Positions 41,440 to 49,728 of a stretch of 64,000 nucleotides of DNA are shown here, piece after piece (position 1 is the first letter of the stretch; each line of letters starts with the position of its first letter). The translations under genes were made by a program, and so were the position numbers. Source of the stretch: Streptomyces sclerotialus. GTDB taxonomy: Bacteria; Actinomycetota; Actinomycetes; Streptomycetales; Streptomycetaceae. The stretch spans positions 62,001 through 126,000 of the forward strand of contig JODX01000010.1 of the NCBI GenBank assembly GCA_000719105.1. Reading direction: 5' to 3'. Under the pieces are notes generated by a model that was not told the DNA's origin, made no database searches, and saw nothing but the letters and a program-made list of their open reading frames with translations.

Positions 41440-42123
41440 TCACGCCGCTTCCTTCGCCTTCGTGGCGTACATGTCCACGTACTCCTGCCCCGACAGCCGC
41501 ATGACCTCCGCCATCACGGAGTCGGTCACGGCGCGCAGCACATAGCGGTCGCGGTCCATGCCGTCGTAGCGGGAGAACTCCATCGCCTCGCCGAAGCGGA
41601 CCGTGACCCGCAGCCCCCGGCCCACGCGCGGCAGCCCGGCCCCGCCCGGCTGGATCTTGTCGGTGCCGATCATGGCGAACGGGACGACCGGGGCGCCGGT
41701 CATCAGGGTGAGGCGGGCGATGCCGGTCCGGCCGCGGTAGAGGCGGCCGTCGGGGGAGCGGGTGCCCTCCGGGTAGATGCCGAACATGTTGCCCCGTTCC
41801 AGCACCCGGCGTCCGGTCATCAGCGCCGCGACCCCGCCCCGGCCGCCGTCGCGGTCGACGGGGATCATGCCGACGCCGGTGAAGAACCAGGCCATCAGCC
41901 GGCCCTTCAGCCCCTTGCCGGTGACGTACTCGTCCTTGCCGATGAAGAACACCTGACGGTCGCAGACCAGCGGCAGGATCATCGAGTCGATGAACGTCAG
42001 GTGGTTGCCGGCGAGGATCACCGGGCCGTCCGCGGGAATGTGCTCGGCGCCCTCCACCCGGGGGCGGAACATCAGGCGCATGACCGGACCGAGCACTGCC
42101 TTGATGAGCGCGAAGCGGGACAA
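41440..42123 (-). CDS. 1-acyl-sn-glycerol-3-phosphate acyltransferase (PlsC-like)
   Basis: 227 residues. The acyltransferase motifs are GNHLTFID (H-x4-D catalytic pair) and GIYPEGTRSPDGRLY (phosphate binding); PVVPFAMIGTDKI is block IV. It adds the second acyl chain in phosphatidic acid synthesis at the membrane. The TTG at 42123 was taken as start because GGAGGG lies just upstream and relatives begin SRFALIKAVLGP; the frame continues 26 codons further without a site. Confidence 0.9.
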   Translation of the reverse strand: MSRFALIKAVLGPVMRLMFRPRVEGAEHIPADGPVILAGNHLTFIDSMILPLVCDRQVFFIGKDEYVTGKGLKGRLMAWFFTGVGMIPVDRDGGRGGVAALMTGRRVLERGNMFGIYPEGTRSPDGRLYRGRTGIARLTLMTGAPVVPFAMIGTDKIQPGGAGLPRVGRGLRVTVRFGEAMEFSRYDGMDRDRYVLRAVTDSVMAEVMRLSGQEYVDMYATKAKEAA

Positions 42124-42495
42124 CGGGCCCTCCGGTGTCAAGCGGGTCGATATGAGTCTGTGCAGGTGAGGACCATACTCGCGGTCCCCCGGATCACGCA
42201 CATCGGGTTCACGCGGTGGATACGCACTGTTGACGTACGTTTACCTGCGCTTTGTGCTCGTTGAGCGCCTTCGCGCCCCGGCGGCACTGTGACGGACGTC
42301 GCGTGACGCCCGTGGTCCGCGTACCCGGGAAGGCCCCGCCCAAGCCGACGAACCGTCATCTCGCGCTCGCCGCGCGGCGGTCCCGTACGACATCCGGTGT
42401 CATCCGCGTATTCGGTTCCAGGTCTCCCGTACGTCACCTCGCGACACCTACCATCGTCCCGCTTCGGCAGGTTCAGCGATCTTGGAGGAGTGCGC
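42124..42495. other. Divergent intergenic region
   Basis: About 370 nt between the leftward acyltransferase and the rightward phosphodiesterase. It should hold both promoters; TACCAT near 42450 (TAnnnT) and a TTGACG near 42231 are weak candidates. No gene or structured RNA was recognised. Confidence 0.4.
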
Positions 42496-43683
42496 ATGGG
42501 GACGCAGGAGTCTCGGCAGCCGCAGGGCCCGGACGGACAGCAGGGCCGGGGGACGGGACGGCGGGCGCTGCTCGGGGCCGCGGTGCTCGGCGCGGGCGGA
42601 GCGGTCGTGGGACTGCCCGGAGTGGCGAGAGCCGGTGAACGGAAGGGCGGCGGCGGCGGGTTCGGGAACCTGCCCGAGGTGACGATCGTCGCGCACCGCG
42701 GCGCCAGCGGCTACCGGCCCGAGCACACCCTCGGCTCCTACCGGTTCGCTCTGGACATGGGCGCGCACGTCATCGAGCAGGACCTCGTGCCGACGAAGGA
42801 CGGACACCTCGTGTGCCGGCACGAGAACGACATCACGGGCACGACCGACGTCGCGGACCACCCCGAGTTCGCCGGCCGGAGGACCACGAAGGTCGTCGAC
42901 GGCACCTCCCTCACCGGCTGGTTCACCGAGGACTTCACCCTCGCCGAGCTGAAGACGCTGCGCGCCACGGAGCGCATCCCCGGCACCCGGCGGCAGAACA
43001 CGCTCTACGACGGGCGCTGGGAGGTCCCCACGTTCGAGGAGGTGCTGCGCTGGGCGGAGAAGGAGTCGCGCCGGCGCGGCAAGGAGGTCTGGCTGCACGT
43101 CGAGACCAAGCACCCCACCTACTTCCGCAAGCTGGGCCTCGGCCTGGAGGAGCCGCTCGCGAAGCTGCTGCGCAAGTACGGCCGCCACAGGAAGAACTCG
43201 CCCGTCTTCCTGCAGTCGTTCGAGCCGAGCAGCATGCAGCGCCTGAACCGCCTGGTGGACAACCCCCTCGTGGTGCTGCTGTCCGGTGCGGGCAGCCGTC
43301 CCTGGGACTTCGTCGAGGCGGGCGACAAGCGCACGGTCGCCGACCTGATCAAGCCCGCGGGCCTGGCCTGGATCGCCTCGTACGCGCAGGGCATCGGCCC
43401 GACCCTGGACCTGGTCATCCCGAGGGACGCGAGCGGGAAGCTGACGCAGCCGACCACGCTCGTGGACGACGCGCACGACGCGGGCCTGATCCTGCACCCG
43501 TACACGATGCGCAACGAGAACACCTTCCTGCCCGCGGACTTCCGCAAGGGCACCGACGCGGCGGCCTACGGCGACGCCTTCGGCGCGTTCCGGGCCTACT
43601 TCGAGACGGGCATCGACGGCATATTCACCGACAACCCGGACACGGGCCTCCTCGCGCGTGAGGACTTCCTCGCCGACCGCTGA
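42496..43683 (+). CDS. Tat-exported glycerophosphodiester phosphodiesterase
   Basis: 395 residues. GTGRRALLGAAVLGAGGAVVGLP is a twin-arginine signal. The GDPD barrel starts VTIVAHRGASGYRPEHT (catalytic His, metal Glu nearby: HVIEQDLVPTKDGHLVCRHEN) and ends DGIFTDNPDTG. It cleaves deacylated phospholipid or teichoic-acid glycerophosphodiesters outside the cell, scavenging phosphate and glycerol. TTGGAGGAG lies six bases before ATG 42496. Confidence 0.93.
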   Translation: MGTQESRQPQGPDGQQGRGTGRRALLGAAVLGAGGAVVGLPGVARAGERKGGGGGFGNLPEVTIVAHRGASGYRPEHTLGSYRFALDMGAHVIEQDLVPTKDGHLVCRHENDITGTTDVADHPEFAGRRTTKVVDGTSLTGWFTEDFTLAELKTLRATERIPGTRRQNTLYDGRWEVPTFEEVLRWAEKESRRRGKEVWLHVETKHPTYFRKLGLGLEEPLAKLLRKYGRHRKNSPVFLQSFEPSSMQRLNRLVDNPLVVLLSGAGSRPWDFVEAGDKRTVADLIKPAGLAWIASYAQGIGPTLDLVIPRDASGKLTQPTTLVDDAHDAGLILHPYTMRNENTFLPADFRKGTDAAAYGDAFGAFRAYFETGIDGIFTDNPDTGLLAREDFLADR

Positions 43684-43745
43684 GAAAGAGCGACCGCCGA
43701 GAAAGAGCGGCTACGGAGAAGGAGCGGCTACCGAGAAGGAGACGG
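43682..43745. repeat. 17-bp tandem repeat, about four units
   Basis: Units begin GAGAAAGAGCG or GAGAAGGAGCG at 43682, 43699, 43716 and 43733, slightly diverged. The first unit begins inside the phosphodiesterase stop codon. Confidence 0.85.
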
Positions 43746-43798
43746 ACGGGACGGCGTCAACCGGCGACCGCCCCTCCCGCCCCGGTCGGAGTGACTCC

Positions 43799-43832
43799 CG
43801 CCCGCCCCGGCAACCTCCTGCCGGGGCGGGCG
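43799..43832 (+). terminator. Strong hairpin, 14-bp GC stem
   Basis: 43799-43812 pairs exactly with 43819-43832 around ACCTCC. It would terminate the phosphodiesterase transcript and ends 14 nt before the next start codon. Confidence 0.82.
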
Positions 43833-43845
43833 CGTCCCGTCGCAC

Positions 43846-44352
43846 ATGACCCATGAGATCGTCGCCGCCCTGCGCCCGCTGCTGCTCGCCGAGGCCGCCG
43901 CCGAGGCGTACGCGGCCGGGACGGAACCGGGCGACCTGGAACAGGCGGTCTGGCTGCGGCTGCTGGAGCGCCTCGGCACCGACGGCCCGCCCGACGACCC
44001 CGAGGCCTGGCTGCGCGTTGCCGTCCGCTCCGAGGCGCGCCGCTGCCGCCGTACGGCCCGCATCGAGCGCCCCTACGTCACCGAACCCGCCGACGACGGC
44101 CGGTCCGGGCCGGACCAGCAGGTTCTCGCCGCCGCCCGCCGTCGCGCCCTCCACGCCGCCGTCCGCCGGCTGCCCGGCCGGTGCCCCCGGCTCCTCGCGG
44201 CGCTGCTGTCCCCGCAGGACCTCACGTACCGGGAGATCGCAGGTGAGTTGGGTATCTCACAGGGGAGTCTGGGCCCGGAACGCTCCAGATGCCTGGGATG
44301 TCTGCGTCGAATGCTCGCCCCGGAGGTTGCGGCTCGCGAACCACGGGGATAG
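43846..44352 (+). CDS. Sigma-70-like (ECF type) small protein
   Basis: 168 residues. The first half (DLEQAVWLRLLERLGTDGPPDDPEAWLRVAVRSEARRCRR) is shaped like sigma region 2, and LLSPQDLTYREIAGELGISQGSLGPERSRCLGCLRRML is region 4 with its helix-turn-helix. It is shorter than normal ECF factors and has no anti-sigma gene beside it. Because the preceding hairpin is so close, no normal ribosome site is seen; a start further downstream is possible. Confidence 0.78.
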   Translation: MTHEIVAALRPLLLAEAAAEAYAAGTEPGDLEQAVWLRLLERLGTDGPPDDPEAWLRVAVRSEARRCRRTARIERPYVTEPADDGRSGPDQQVLAAARRRALHAAVRRLPGRCPRLLAALLSPQDLTYREIAGELGISQGSLGPERSRCLGCLRRMLAPEVAAREPRG

Positions 44353-44392
44353 GAGTGGGGGACAACGACAGGTGAGCGGGAGGCGTGCACAC

Positions 44393-44896
44393 ATGGGCAT
44401 GAGCGTGACCATCTCCGTGGCGGCCGGGCAGGACGCCGAGCAGATCTTCAAGCTGCAGTACCTGTGCTTCCAGAGCGAGGCCGCCCTCTACGGCAACTAC
44501 CGGATCGACCCGCTCGTCCAGACCCTCGACTCGGTCCGCGAGGAGGTCGCCTCGGACTGTGTGTTCGTGGCCCGGCTGGGTGAGGAGGTGGTCGGCTCCG
44601 TACGCGGCAGGATCACCGAGGACGGTGCCGCATCCATCGGCAAGCTCTGCGTCCACCCGCGGCTGCAGGGCCACGGCATCGGCGCCCGGCTGCTGCGCGC
44701 GGCCGAGGCCACCCTCGCGGAGGAGCACGGCGCCACCCGGTTCCGCCTCCACACGGGCCATCGCAGCGAGGGCAACCTGCGGCTGTACCGCCGCGTGGGC
44801 TACGAGACCGTGGGCACCTCGGAGGGCGAGGACGGCGTTCTCATGATCGTCCTGGAGAAGGCGGTGCCGATGGGGTCGTACGCAGCGACGGCGTGA
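44393..44896 (+). CDS. GNAT-family N-acetyltransferase
   Basis: 167 residues. The acetyl-CoA-binding motif is IGKLCVHPRLQGHGIGARLLRAAE (Q/RxxGxG/A), followed by RFRLHTGHRSEGNLRLYRRVGYETVG. GGGAGG lies about nine bases before ATG 44393. The substrate is unknown; it may be co-transcribed with the sigma-like gene 41 nt upstream. Confidence 0.9.
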   Translation: MGMSVTISVAAGQDAEQIFKLQYLCFQSEAALYGNYRIDPLVQTLDSVREEVASDCVFVARLGEEVVGSVRGRITEDGAASIGKLCVHPRLQGHGIGARLLRAAEATLAEEHGATRFRLHTGHRSEGNLRLYRRVGYETVGTSEGEDGVLMIVLEKAVPMGSYAATA

Positions 44897-44909
44897 CGCG
44901 TCCTGGGCC

Positions 44910-45350
44910 TCAGGCGCGGCGGGTCCCCTTGCGGAGCCAGTACATGGCCGTCAGCGGCAGCAGCACGGGGATGAAGAGGTAGCCCATCCCGTAGTCGGAC
45001 CACACCGTCGCGTCCGGGAACGCGGACGGCTCCACCAGCGTCCACGTACCCACGACCAGGACGCCCAGCAGCTCGGCGGCGCAGCACACCAGCGCCGCCC
45101 TGCGGGCCCGCTCGCCCCCGCGGACCAGCGAGTACGTGATGAAGCCGTAGACCAGGCCGGCGAGCGCGGACAGCGAGTAGGCGAGCGGGGCGTGCTCGAA
45201 CTCGGTGGAGATCTGCACGGCGGACCGCGACACGGCCCCGACGACCATCACGCCGTACAGCCAGACGAGCAGCATGCCCGGCCCGCGGATGAGCCGCGTC
45301 CGTCCGGCCGTGCCGGGAGTCCCGTCGGCGCTCTTCTCGGCGGACGCCAT
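44910..45350 (-). CDS. Small integral membrane protein, four helices
   Basis: 146 residues. Hydrophobic spans at about 23-45, 56-75, 82-105 and 120-140 (MLLVWLYGVMVVGAVS, LAYSLSALAGLVYGFITYSLV, CCAAELLGVLVVGTWTLV, YLFIPVLLPLTAMYWL). Family not recognised with certainty. It begins one base after the end of the upstream membrane gene, so the two are a unit, presumably partners. Confidence 0.83.
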   Translation of the reverse strand: MASAEKSADGTPGTAGRTRLIRGPGMLLVWLYGVMVVGAVSRSAVQISTEFEHAPLAYSLSALAGLVYGFITYSLVRGGERARRAALVCCAAELLGVLVVGTWTLVEPSAFPDATVWSDYGMGYLFIPVLLPLTAMYWLRKGTRRA

Positions 45351-45351
45351 C

Positions 45352-45711
45352 TCAGCCTCCCCAGATGTCGTAGAGCCGGACCTGCAGCACGGCGAGCACC
45401 ACGCCGCCGGCCGCGACGGTCACACTGCCCCAGCGGGTGCGTTCGGCGAGCGACATGAAGCCGGCCACCGGCACGCACGCGAAGGCCCCGAGCAGATACG
45501 AAACGAAGATCACGGTGCCCTGCTCGGGGTCCTCGCCGCGCGCCAGCTGCACGATGCCGACCACCAGCTGCACCAGGGCCAGCAGGGACACCACGCCCAT
45601 GCCGATGAAATGCCAGTCCTTCGTCGGCTGGTCCCGGTAGGCGGCCCAGCCGCACCAGGCGGCGAGCAGCAGCGCGGCGACGGCGGTCGCGACCGTCAGG
45701 GCAACAAGCAT
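45352..45711 (-). CDS. Small integral membrane protein
   Basis: 119 residues with four hydrophobic spans (LTVATAVAALLLAAWCGW, GMGVVSLLALVQLVVGIVQLA, FVSYLLGAFACVPVAGFM, VTVAAGGVVLAVLQV). The family is unknown. On the minus strand TAGGGT ends six bases before the ATG, so a leaderless transcript is likely. It is divergent from the HAD gene. Confidence 0.84.
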   Translation of the reverse strand: MLVALTVATAVAALLLAAWCGWAAYRDQPTKDWHFIGMGVVSLLALVQLVVGIVQLARGEDPEQGTVIFVSYLLGAFACVPVAGFMSLAERTRWGSVTVAAGGVVLAVLQVRLYDIWGG

Positions 45712-45717
45712 GCCGTG

Positions 45718-45773
45718 ACCCTATTACGGGCCATATGGTCCGATGCCCTCGGCCCCGGCCGTGCCCGTAGGGT
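45718..45773. promoter_or_regulatory. Paired divergent leaderless promoters with CCATATGG core
   Basis: TAGGGT on the minus strand (45723-45718) ends six bases before ATG 45711. TAGGGT on the plus strand (45768-45773) ends seven bases before ATG 45781. Midway lies a CCATATGG palindrome (45731-45738) that could bind a shared regulator. Confidence 0.6.
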
Positions 45774-45780
45774 CGGGGGC

Positions 45781-46431
45781 ATGACGATACGTGCAGAGGC
45801 CATGCTGTTCGACAACGACGGGACGCTCGTCTCGTCCATCGAGTCGGTGCAGCGCTGCTGGACCAGGTGGGCGGGGGAGTACGGGATCACCGCCGAGCAG
45901 TTCGCACGGGTCGAGCTGCACGGACGCACCGCCGCCGAGGTGGCCGCCGACCTGCTGCCCGCCGCCGTCGTCCCCGGGGCCGTCGCCCGGATCGAGGAGC
46001 TGGAGGTGGAGGACGTGCCGAACGGCGGCGTCCACCTGCTGCCCGGCACCCGTGACTTCCTCGACGCCCTCCCGGCCGACCGCTGGGCCGTCGTCACCTC
46101 CGCCACCCGGCGGCTGGCCGAGGCCCGCCTCGGTGCCGTCGGCATCCGCCCCAAGGCGATGGTCTGCGCCGACGACGTCACGCGCGGCAAGCCCGACCCC
46201 GAGCCGTACCTTCTCGCGGCCCGCGGCCTGGGCGTCGACCCGGCGCGCTGCGTCGTCTTCGAGGACGCCCCGGCCGGGCTGCGCGCGGGACGCGCGGCGG
46301 GCATGGCCACCGTGGCCTTGGCCACAACGCACCGGGCCGCCGAGCTGACCGCCGACCTGGTGGTGAAGGACCTCTCGGCCCTGTCCGTGCTGGTCACAGA
46401 GGCGGGCCTGGAAATCTCCGTGCGGTCCTGA
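45781..46431 (+). CDS. HAD-family sugar-phosphatase-like hydrolase
   Basis: 216 residues. Motif I is AMLFDNDGTLVSSIES (nucleophile Asp), motif II WAVVTSATRR, motif III GKPDPEPYLLAARGLG and motif IV VVFEDAPAGLRAGRAAGM. This is the beta-phosphoglucomutase/2-deoxyglucose-6-phosphatase-like subgroup with a helical cap (residues 18-80). The likely leaderless ATG is 45781. A strong hairpin follows at 46468. Confidence 0.92.
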   Translation: MTIRAEAMLFDNDGTLVSSIESVQRCWTRWAGEYGITAEQFARVELHGRTAAEVAADLLPAAVVPGAVARIEELEVEDVPNGGVHLLPGTRDFLDALPADRWAVVTSATRRLAEARLGAVGIRPKAMVCADDVTRGKPDPEPYLLAARGLGVDPARCVVFEDAPAGLRAGRAAGMATVALATTHRAAELTADLVVKDLSALSVLVTEAGLEISVRS

Positions 46432-46467
46432 CGGGGCGGCCGGGGCCCCGCAAGCGTCCGGAGAGCG

Positions 46468-46502
46468 GTCCACCGGTGTCCGGCATGCGGACAGCGGTGG
46501 AC
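46468..46502 (+). terminator. Terminator hairpin after the HAD gene
   Basis: GTCCACCG (46468-46475) pairs with CGGTGGAC (46495-46502), and inside it GTCCG (46478-46482) with CGGAC (46488-46492). It insulates the HAD gene from the met leader that starts about 30 nt later. Confidence 0.8.
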
Positions 46503-46534
46503 TGTCAGGAGTGTGTGTCTGGTTTACTGATCGC

Positions 46535-46621
46535 ATGACCACGACGAGCATCCGCATTCCTGCGACCGAGGCGACCATGACGCCCGGTGCTCGTTGTATG
46601 TGTCGAATGTGTGCTTTCTAG
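46535..46621 (+). CDS. Cys/Met-rich regulatory leader peptide of the metNIQ operon
   Basis: A 28-codon ORF, MTTTSIRIPATEATM then TPGARCMCRMCAF and TAG. The last nine codons hold three cysteines, all as TGT (rare in this genome's TGC-biased code), and two methionines. A promoter-like TTTACT ends six bases before the ATG, suggesting a leaderless start. Short cysteine-coding leaderless ORFs are known cysteine-responsive attenuators in mycobacteria. Ribosome stalling here could switch folding of the downstream hairpin and control metNIQ. Confidence 0.68.
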   Translation: MTTTSIRIPATEATMTPGARCMCRMCAF

Positions 46622-46667
46622 AGGGCCCCCGCACCACCCAGAGCCTCGCGCCCCGAAGCGAGCGCCG

Positions 46668-46703
46668 CTCGGGTCCGCCGTACGCCGGGCGTACGCGACC
46701 GAG
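46668..46703 (+). promoter_or_regulatory. Attenuator-like hairpin upstream of metN
   Basis: CTCGG-g-TC (46668-46675) pairs with GACCGAG (46697-46703), enclosing CGTACG (46679-46684) paired with CGTACG (46690-46695). The nearly continuous stem starts 47 nt after the leader peptide stop, a position fitting translation-controlled termination. About 160 nt of unassigned leader then follow to metN. Confidence 0.55.
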
Positions 46704-46861
46704 CCACGCCCCCGCGCACACGTTTCTCCCAGGTCTCCCCGGTACCCGGTAGCACCGCCGCCACCGCGAGAACCGTGCAGCGTTCCGGCCGTTCCCGACC
46801 ATGAATGCCCCGTGCCCGGCGCCCACGACGCGCCGCGCACTCGACAGTGACGGAAACCCCA

Positions 46862-47899
46862 GTGATCACCACATCGGGCCTCACCAAGGTCTACCGCTCG
46901 CGCGGCCGTGAGGTCACCGCTCTCGACGGTGTCGACCTCCATGTCCGCGAAGGCGAGGTGTACGGCGTTATCGGCCAGTCCGGCGCCGGCAAGTCCTCGC
47001 TGATCCGCTGCGTCAACCTCCTGGAGCGCCCCACGTCCGGCACGGTCACCGTGGCCGGCCAGGACCTCACCGCCCTCGCCGGCCGCGGCCCCCGCGCCGG
47101 CCGGGAGCTGCGCCAGGCGCGCAGCCGCATCGGCATGGTCTTCCAGCACTTCAACCTGCTGTCCTCGCGGACCGTGCGGGACAACGTCGAGCTGCCCCTC
47201 GAGATCCTCGGCGTCTCCGGGAAGGAGCGCACCCGCAAGGCCCTGGAGCTGCTCGACCTGGTCGGCCTCGCCGACAAGGCAGGCTCCTACCCGGCGCAGC
47301 TCTCCGGCGGCCAGAAGCAGCGCGTCGGCATCGCCCGCGCCCTGGCCGGCGACCCCAAGGTGCTGCTGTCCGACGAGGCCACCAGCGCCCTCGATCCGGA
47401 GACCACCCGCTCCATCCTCCAGCTGCTGCGCGACCTGAACCGGCAGCTCGGCCTGACCGTCCTGCTCATCACCCACGAGATGGACGTCGTGAAGTCGATC
47501 TGCGACTCCGCCGCGCTGATGGAGAAGGGCCGCATCGTCGAGTCCGGCACCGTCAGCGAACTGCTCGCGACCCCGGGCTCCGAGCTGGCCGCCGCGCTCT
47601 TCCCGGTCGGCGGCGAGGCCACCGGCGACGAGCGCACCGTCGTCGACGTCACCTTCCACGGCGAGGCCGCCACCCGGCCGGTCATCTCCCAGCTCTCCCG
47701 CACCTACAACATCGACATATCGATCCTCGGCGCCGCCATCGACACCGTCGGCGGCCTCCAGGTCGGCCGGATGCGTATCGAGCTGCCCGGCCGCTACGAG
47801 GACAACGTGGTGCCCATCGGCTTCCTGCGCGAGCAGGGCCTGCAGATCGACGTGGTGGGCCCCGCGCGGTCCGCGCTGGTGAAGGAAGGTGCCCAGTGA
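46862..47899 (+). CDS. metN: Methionine ABC transporter ATP-binding protein
   Basis: 345 residues. Walker A GQSGAGKSSL, Q-loop VFQHFNLL, signature LSGGQKQRVGIARAL, Walker B VLLSDEATSALDPET and H-loop LITHEMDVVK. The C-terminal NIL/ACT domain (VVDVTFHGEAATRPVISQLSRTYNIDISIL) senses internal methionine and shuts transport. GTG 46862 fits relatives that begin ITTSGLTKVY; GTG 46847 is an alternative. It overlaps metI (GTGA). Confidence 0.95.
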   Translation: MITTSGLTKVYRSRGREVTALDGVDLHVREGEVYGVIGQSGAGKSSLIRCVNLLERPTSGTVTVAGQDLTALAGRGPRAGRELRQARSRIGMVFQHFNLLSSRTVRDNVELPLEILGVSGKERTRKALELLDLVGLADKAGSYPAQLSGGQKQRVGIARALAGDPKVLLSDEATSALDPETTRSILQLLRDLNRQLGLTVLLITHEMDVVKSICDSAALMEKGRIVESGTVSELLATPGSELAAALFPVGGEATGDERTVVDVTFHGEAATRPVISQLSRTYNIDISILGAAIDTVGGLQVGRMRIELPGRYEDNVVPIGFLREQGLQIDVVGPARSALVKEGAQ

Positions 47900-48660
47900 C
47901 CTGGTCCGAGATGCAGCCGCTCCTGGAGCAGGCGTGTCAGGAGACGCTGATCATGGTGGGCTGGTCCACGCTGATCGCCGTCGTGGCCGGCCTGCCGATC
48001 GGTGTCCTGCTCGTCCTCACCGACAAGGGCGGCCTGCTCCAGAACACCGTGGTGAACAAGGTCATCGGCCAGATCGTGAACATCGGCCGCTCCATGCCGT
48101 TCATCATTCTCATGGTCGCCCTGATGAGCTTCACCCGCTGGATCACCGGGACGACCATCGGCAGCGAGGCGGCGATCGTGCCGCTCGCCATCGGCGGCAT
48201 CCCGTTCTTCGCCCGGCTGGTCGAGACGGCCGTCCGCGAGGTCGACGGCGGCCTGGTCGAGGCCGTGCAGTCGATGGGCGGCAACACCTGGACCATCGTC
48301 CGCAAGGTCCTGGTGCCCGAGGCGCTGCCCTCGCTGATCGCCAGCACGACTACCACGATCATCGCCCTGATCGGCTACTCCGCCATGGCCGGCACCGTCG
48401 GCGGCGGCGGACTGGGCGACCTCGCCGTCCGCTACGGCTACCAGCGCTTCGAGACCGGACTGATGTGGATCACCGTGGCGATCCTCGCGGTCGTCATCTC
48501 GGTGATCCAGTTCATCGGCGACTACGCGGCCCGCGCACTGCACCGGCGCGGCGGCCGCTCGGGCCCCGGCCCGAAGCTGCGGCTGCTGAAGGCCAAGGAG
48601 CCCGACGCCCAGGCGGCCCCGTCCGGAGCGACGGTCACCGACGTCAGCAAGGTGGCCTGA
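47896..48660 (+). CDS. metI: Methionine ABC transporter permease
   Basis: 254 residues. Five membrane helices, with the ABC coupling motif EAVQSMGGNTWTIVRKVLVPEALPSLIAS. VNIGRSMPFIILMVALMSFTRWITG and AMAGTVGGGGLGDLAVRYGYQRF are MetI-type segments. The C-terminus is an extended charged tail (LLKAKEPDAQA...). GTG 47896 overlaps the metN stop. It is followed by a 200-nt gap with a 7-bp tandem repeat before the lipoproteins. Confidence 0.95.
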   Translation: MTWSEMQPLLEQACQETLIMVGWSTLIAVVAGLPIGVLLVLTDKGGLLQNTVVNKVIGQIVNIGRSMPFIILMVALMSFTRWITGTTIGSEAAIVPLAIGGIPFFARLVETAVREVDGGLVEAVQSMGGNTWTIVRKVLVPEALPSLIASTTTTIIALIGYSAMAGTVGGGGLGDLAVRYGYQRFETGLMWITVAILAVVISVIQFIGDYAARALHRRGGRSGPGPKLRLLKAKEPDAQAAPSGATVTDVSKVA

Positions 48661-48752
48661 CCGGCCGACCCCTTCGGGTGGCCCCGGCCGCCCGAGCGGT
48701 GGGGCCGCCCAGGCGACCGGTTACATCCGTGACAACCGCAAGGGCACTGGCC

Positions 48753-48794
48753 GCCGGATGCCGGATGCCGGATGCCGGATGCCGGATGCCGGAT
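48753..48794. repeat. GCCGGAT tandem repeat, six exact copies
   Basis: Six uninterrupted 7-bp units lie between metI and metQ, about 75 nt before the metQ start. Copy number could vary by slippage and alter leader length. Confidence 0.95.
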
Positions 48795-48868
48795 CGCCGC
48801 CCCGGCCGCCGCCCCCAGCCCCCGTTCACCCAAGACGGGTCGCACCACTCAGAGGAAAGGCACTTTTC

Positions 48869-49696
48869 GTGCGTAACACCGCCAAGATCACCACCGCCGT
48901 CCTTGCCGCCGGAGCCCTCACCCTCGGGCTCTCCGCCTGCGGCTCCGGCGACGACTCCGCCTCCGACACCTCCGGCCCGCTGGTCGTCGCCGCGACGCCC
49001 GTCCCGCACGCCGAGATCCTCAACTACGTCAAGGACAACCTGGCGAAGGAGGAGGGCCTCGACCTCGAGGTCAAGGAGTTCACCGACTACGTCACGCCGA
49101 ACACGGCGACCGAGGACGGTTCGGTGGGGGCCAACTACTTCCAGACGGAGCCGTACCTGGAGGACTTCAACAAGAAGAACGGCACCCATCTGAAGTCCGT
49201 GGCGTCCGTGCACCTGGAGCCGCTGGGCCTGTACTCCAAGAAGGCCGACAAGGCGGACGACCTGAAGAACGGTGCGACCGTCGCCGTACCCAACGACACC
49301 GTCACCGAGGCGCGCGCCCTCCAGCTGCTGGCCGCCAACGGGCTCCTCACCCTCAAGGAGGGCGTCGGCACCTCGGCCACCACCGCCGACATCACCGAGA
49401 ACCCGAAGAACCTCAAGTTCAAGGAGCTGGAGGCGGCCCAGACGCCGCGTTCCCTCGACGACGTCGACGCCGCGGTGATCAACGGCAACTACGCGCTGGA
49501 GGCCGACCTCAAGCCGGCCGAGGACGCCCTGGTGCTGGAGTCCCCCGAGGACAACCCGAACGTCAACCTCCTCGTCGTCAAGGAGGGCAACGAGGACGAC
49601 CCGCGCGTGAAGAAGCTCGCCAAGCTCCTCACCTCCGACGAGGTGAAGAAGTTCATCGAGGACGAGTACGCCGGCTCCGTCATCGCCTCCTTCTGA
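48869..49696 (+). CDS. metQ: Methionine-binding lipoprotein, first copy
   Basis: 275 residues. The signal peptide ends in lipobox LSAC (Cys24), followed by an acidic Ser-rich linker. The NlpA/MetQ fold shows VVAATPVPHAEILNYVKDNL, EVKEFTDYVTPNTATEDG, YFQTEPYLEDFN and RSLDDVDAAVINGNYAL. It captures methionine outside the membrane for MetNI. GTG 48869 follows GAGGAAAGG by eight bases. Confidence 0.94.
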   Translation: MRNTAKITTAVLAAGALTLGLSACGSGDDSASDTSGPLVVAATPVPHAEILNYVKDNLAKEEGLDLEVKEFTDYVTPNTATEDGSVGANYFQTEPYLEDFNKKNGTHLKSVASVHLEPLGLYSKKADKADDLKNGATVAVPNDTVTEARALQLLAANGLLTLKEGVGTSATTADITENPKNLKFKELEAAQTPRSLDDVDAAVINGNYALEADLKPAEDALVLESPEDNPNVNLLVVKEGNEDDPRVKKLAKLLTSDEVKKFIEDEYAGSVIASF

Positions 49697-49728
49697 GCGG
49701 CCCGGCAGCACTCAGGGGGAGTGAACAA

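Noticed and set aside
41282..41545. 87-codon plus-strand ORF between exporter and acyltransferase
   Set aside because: It crosses the terminator hairpin and then runs antisense to the acyltransferase C-terminus; no independent support.
46622..46861. SAM riboswitch before metN
   Set aside because: No SAM-I/II/IV core motifs were recognised; the leader peptide plus hairpin explains the layout better.
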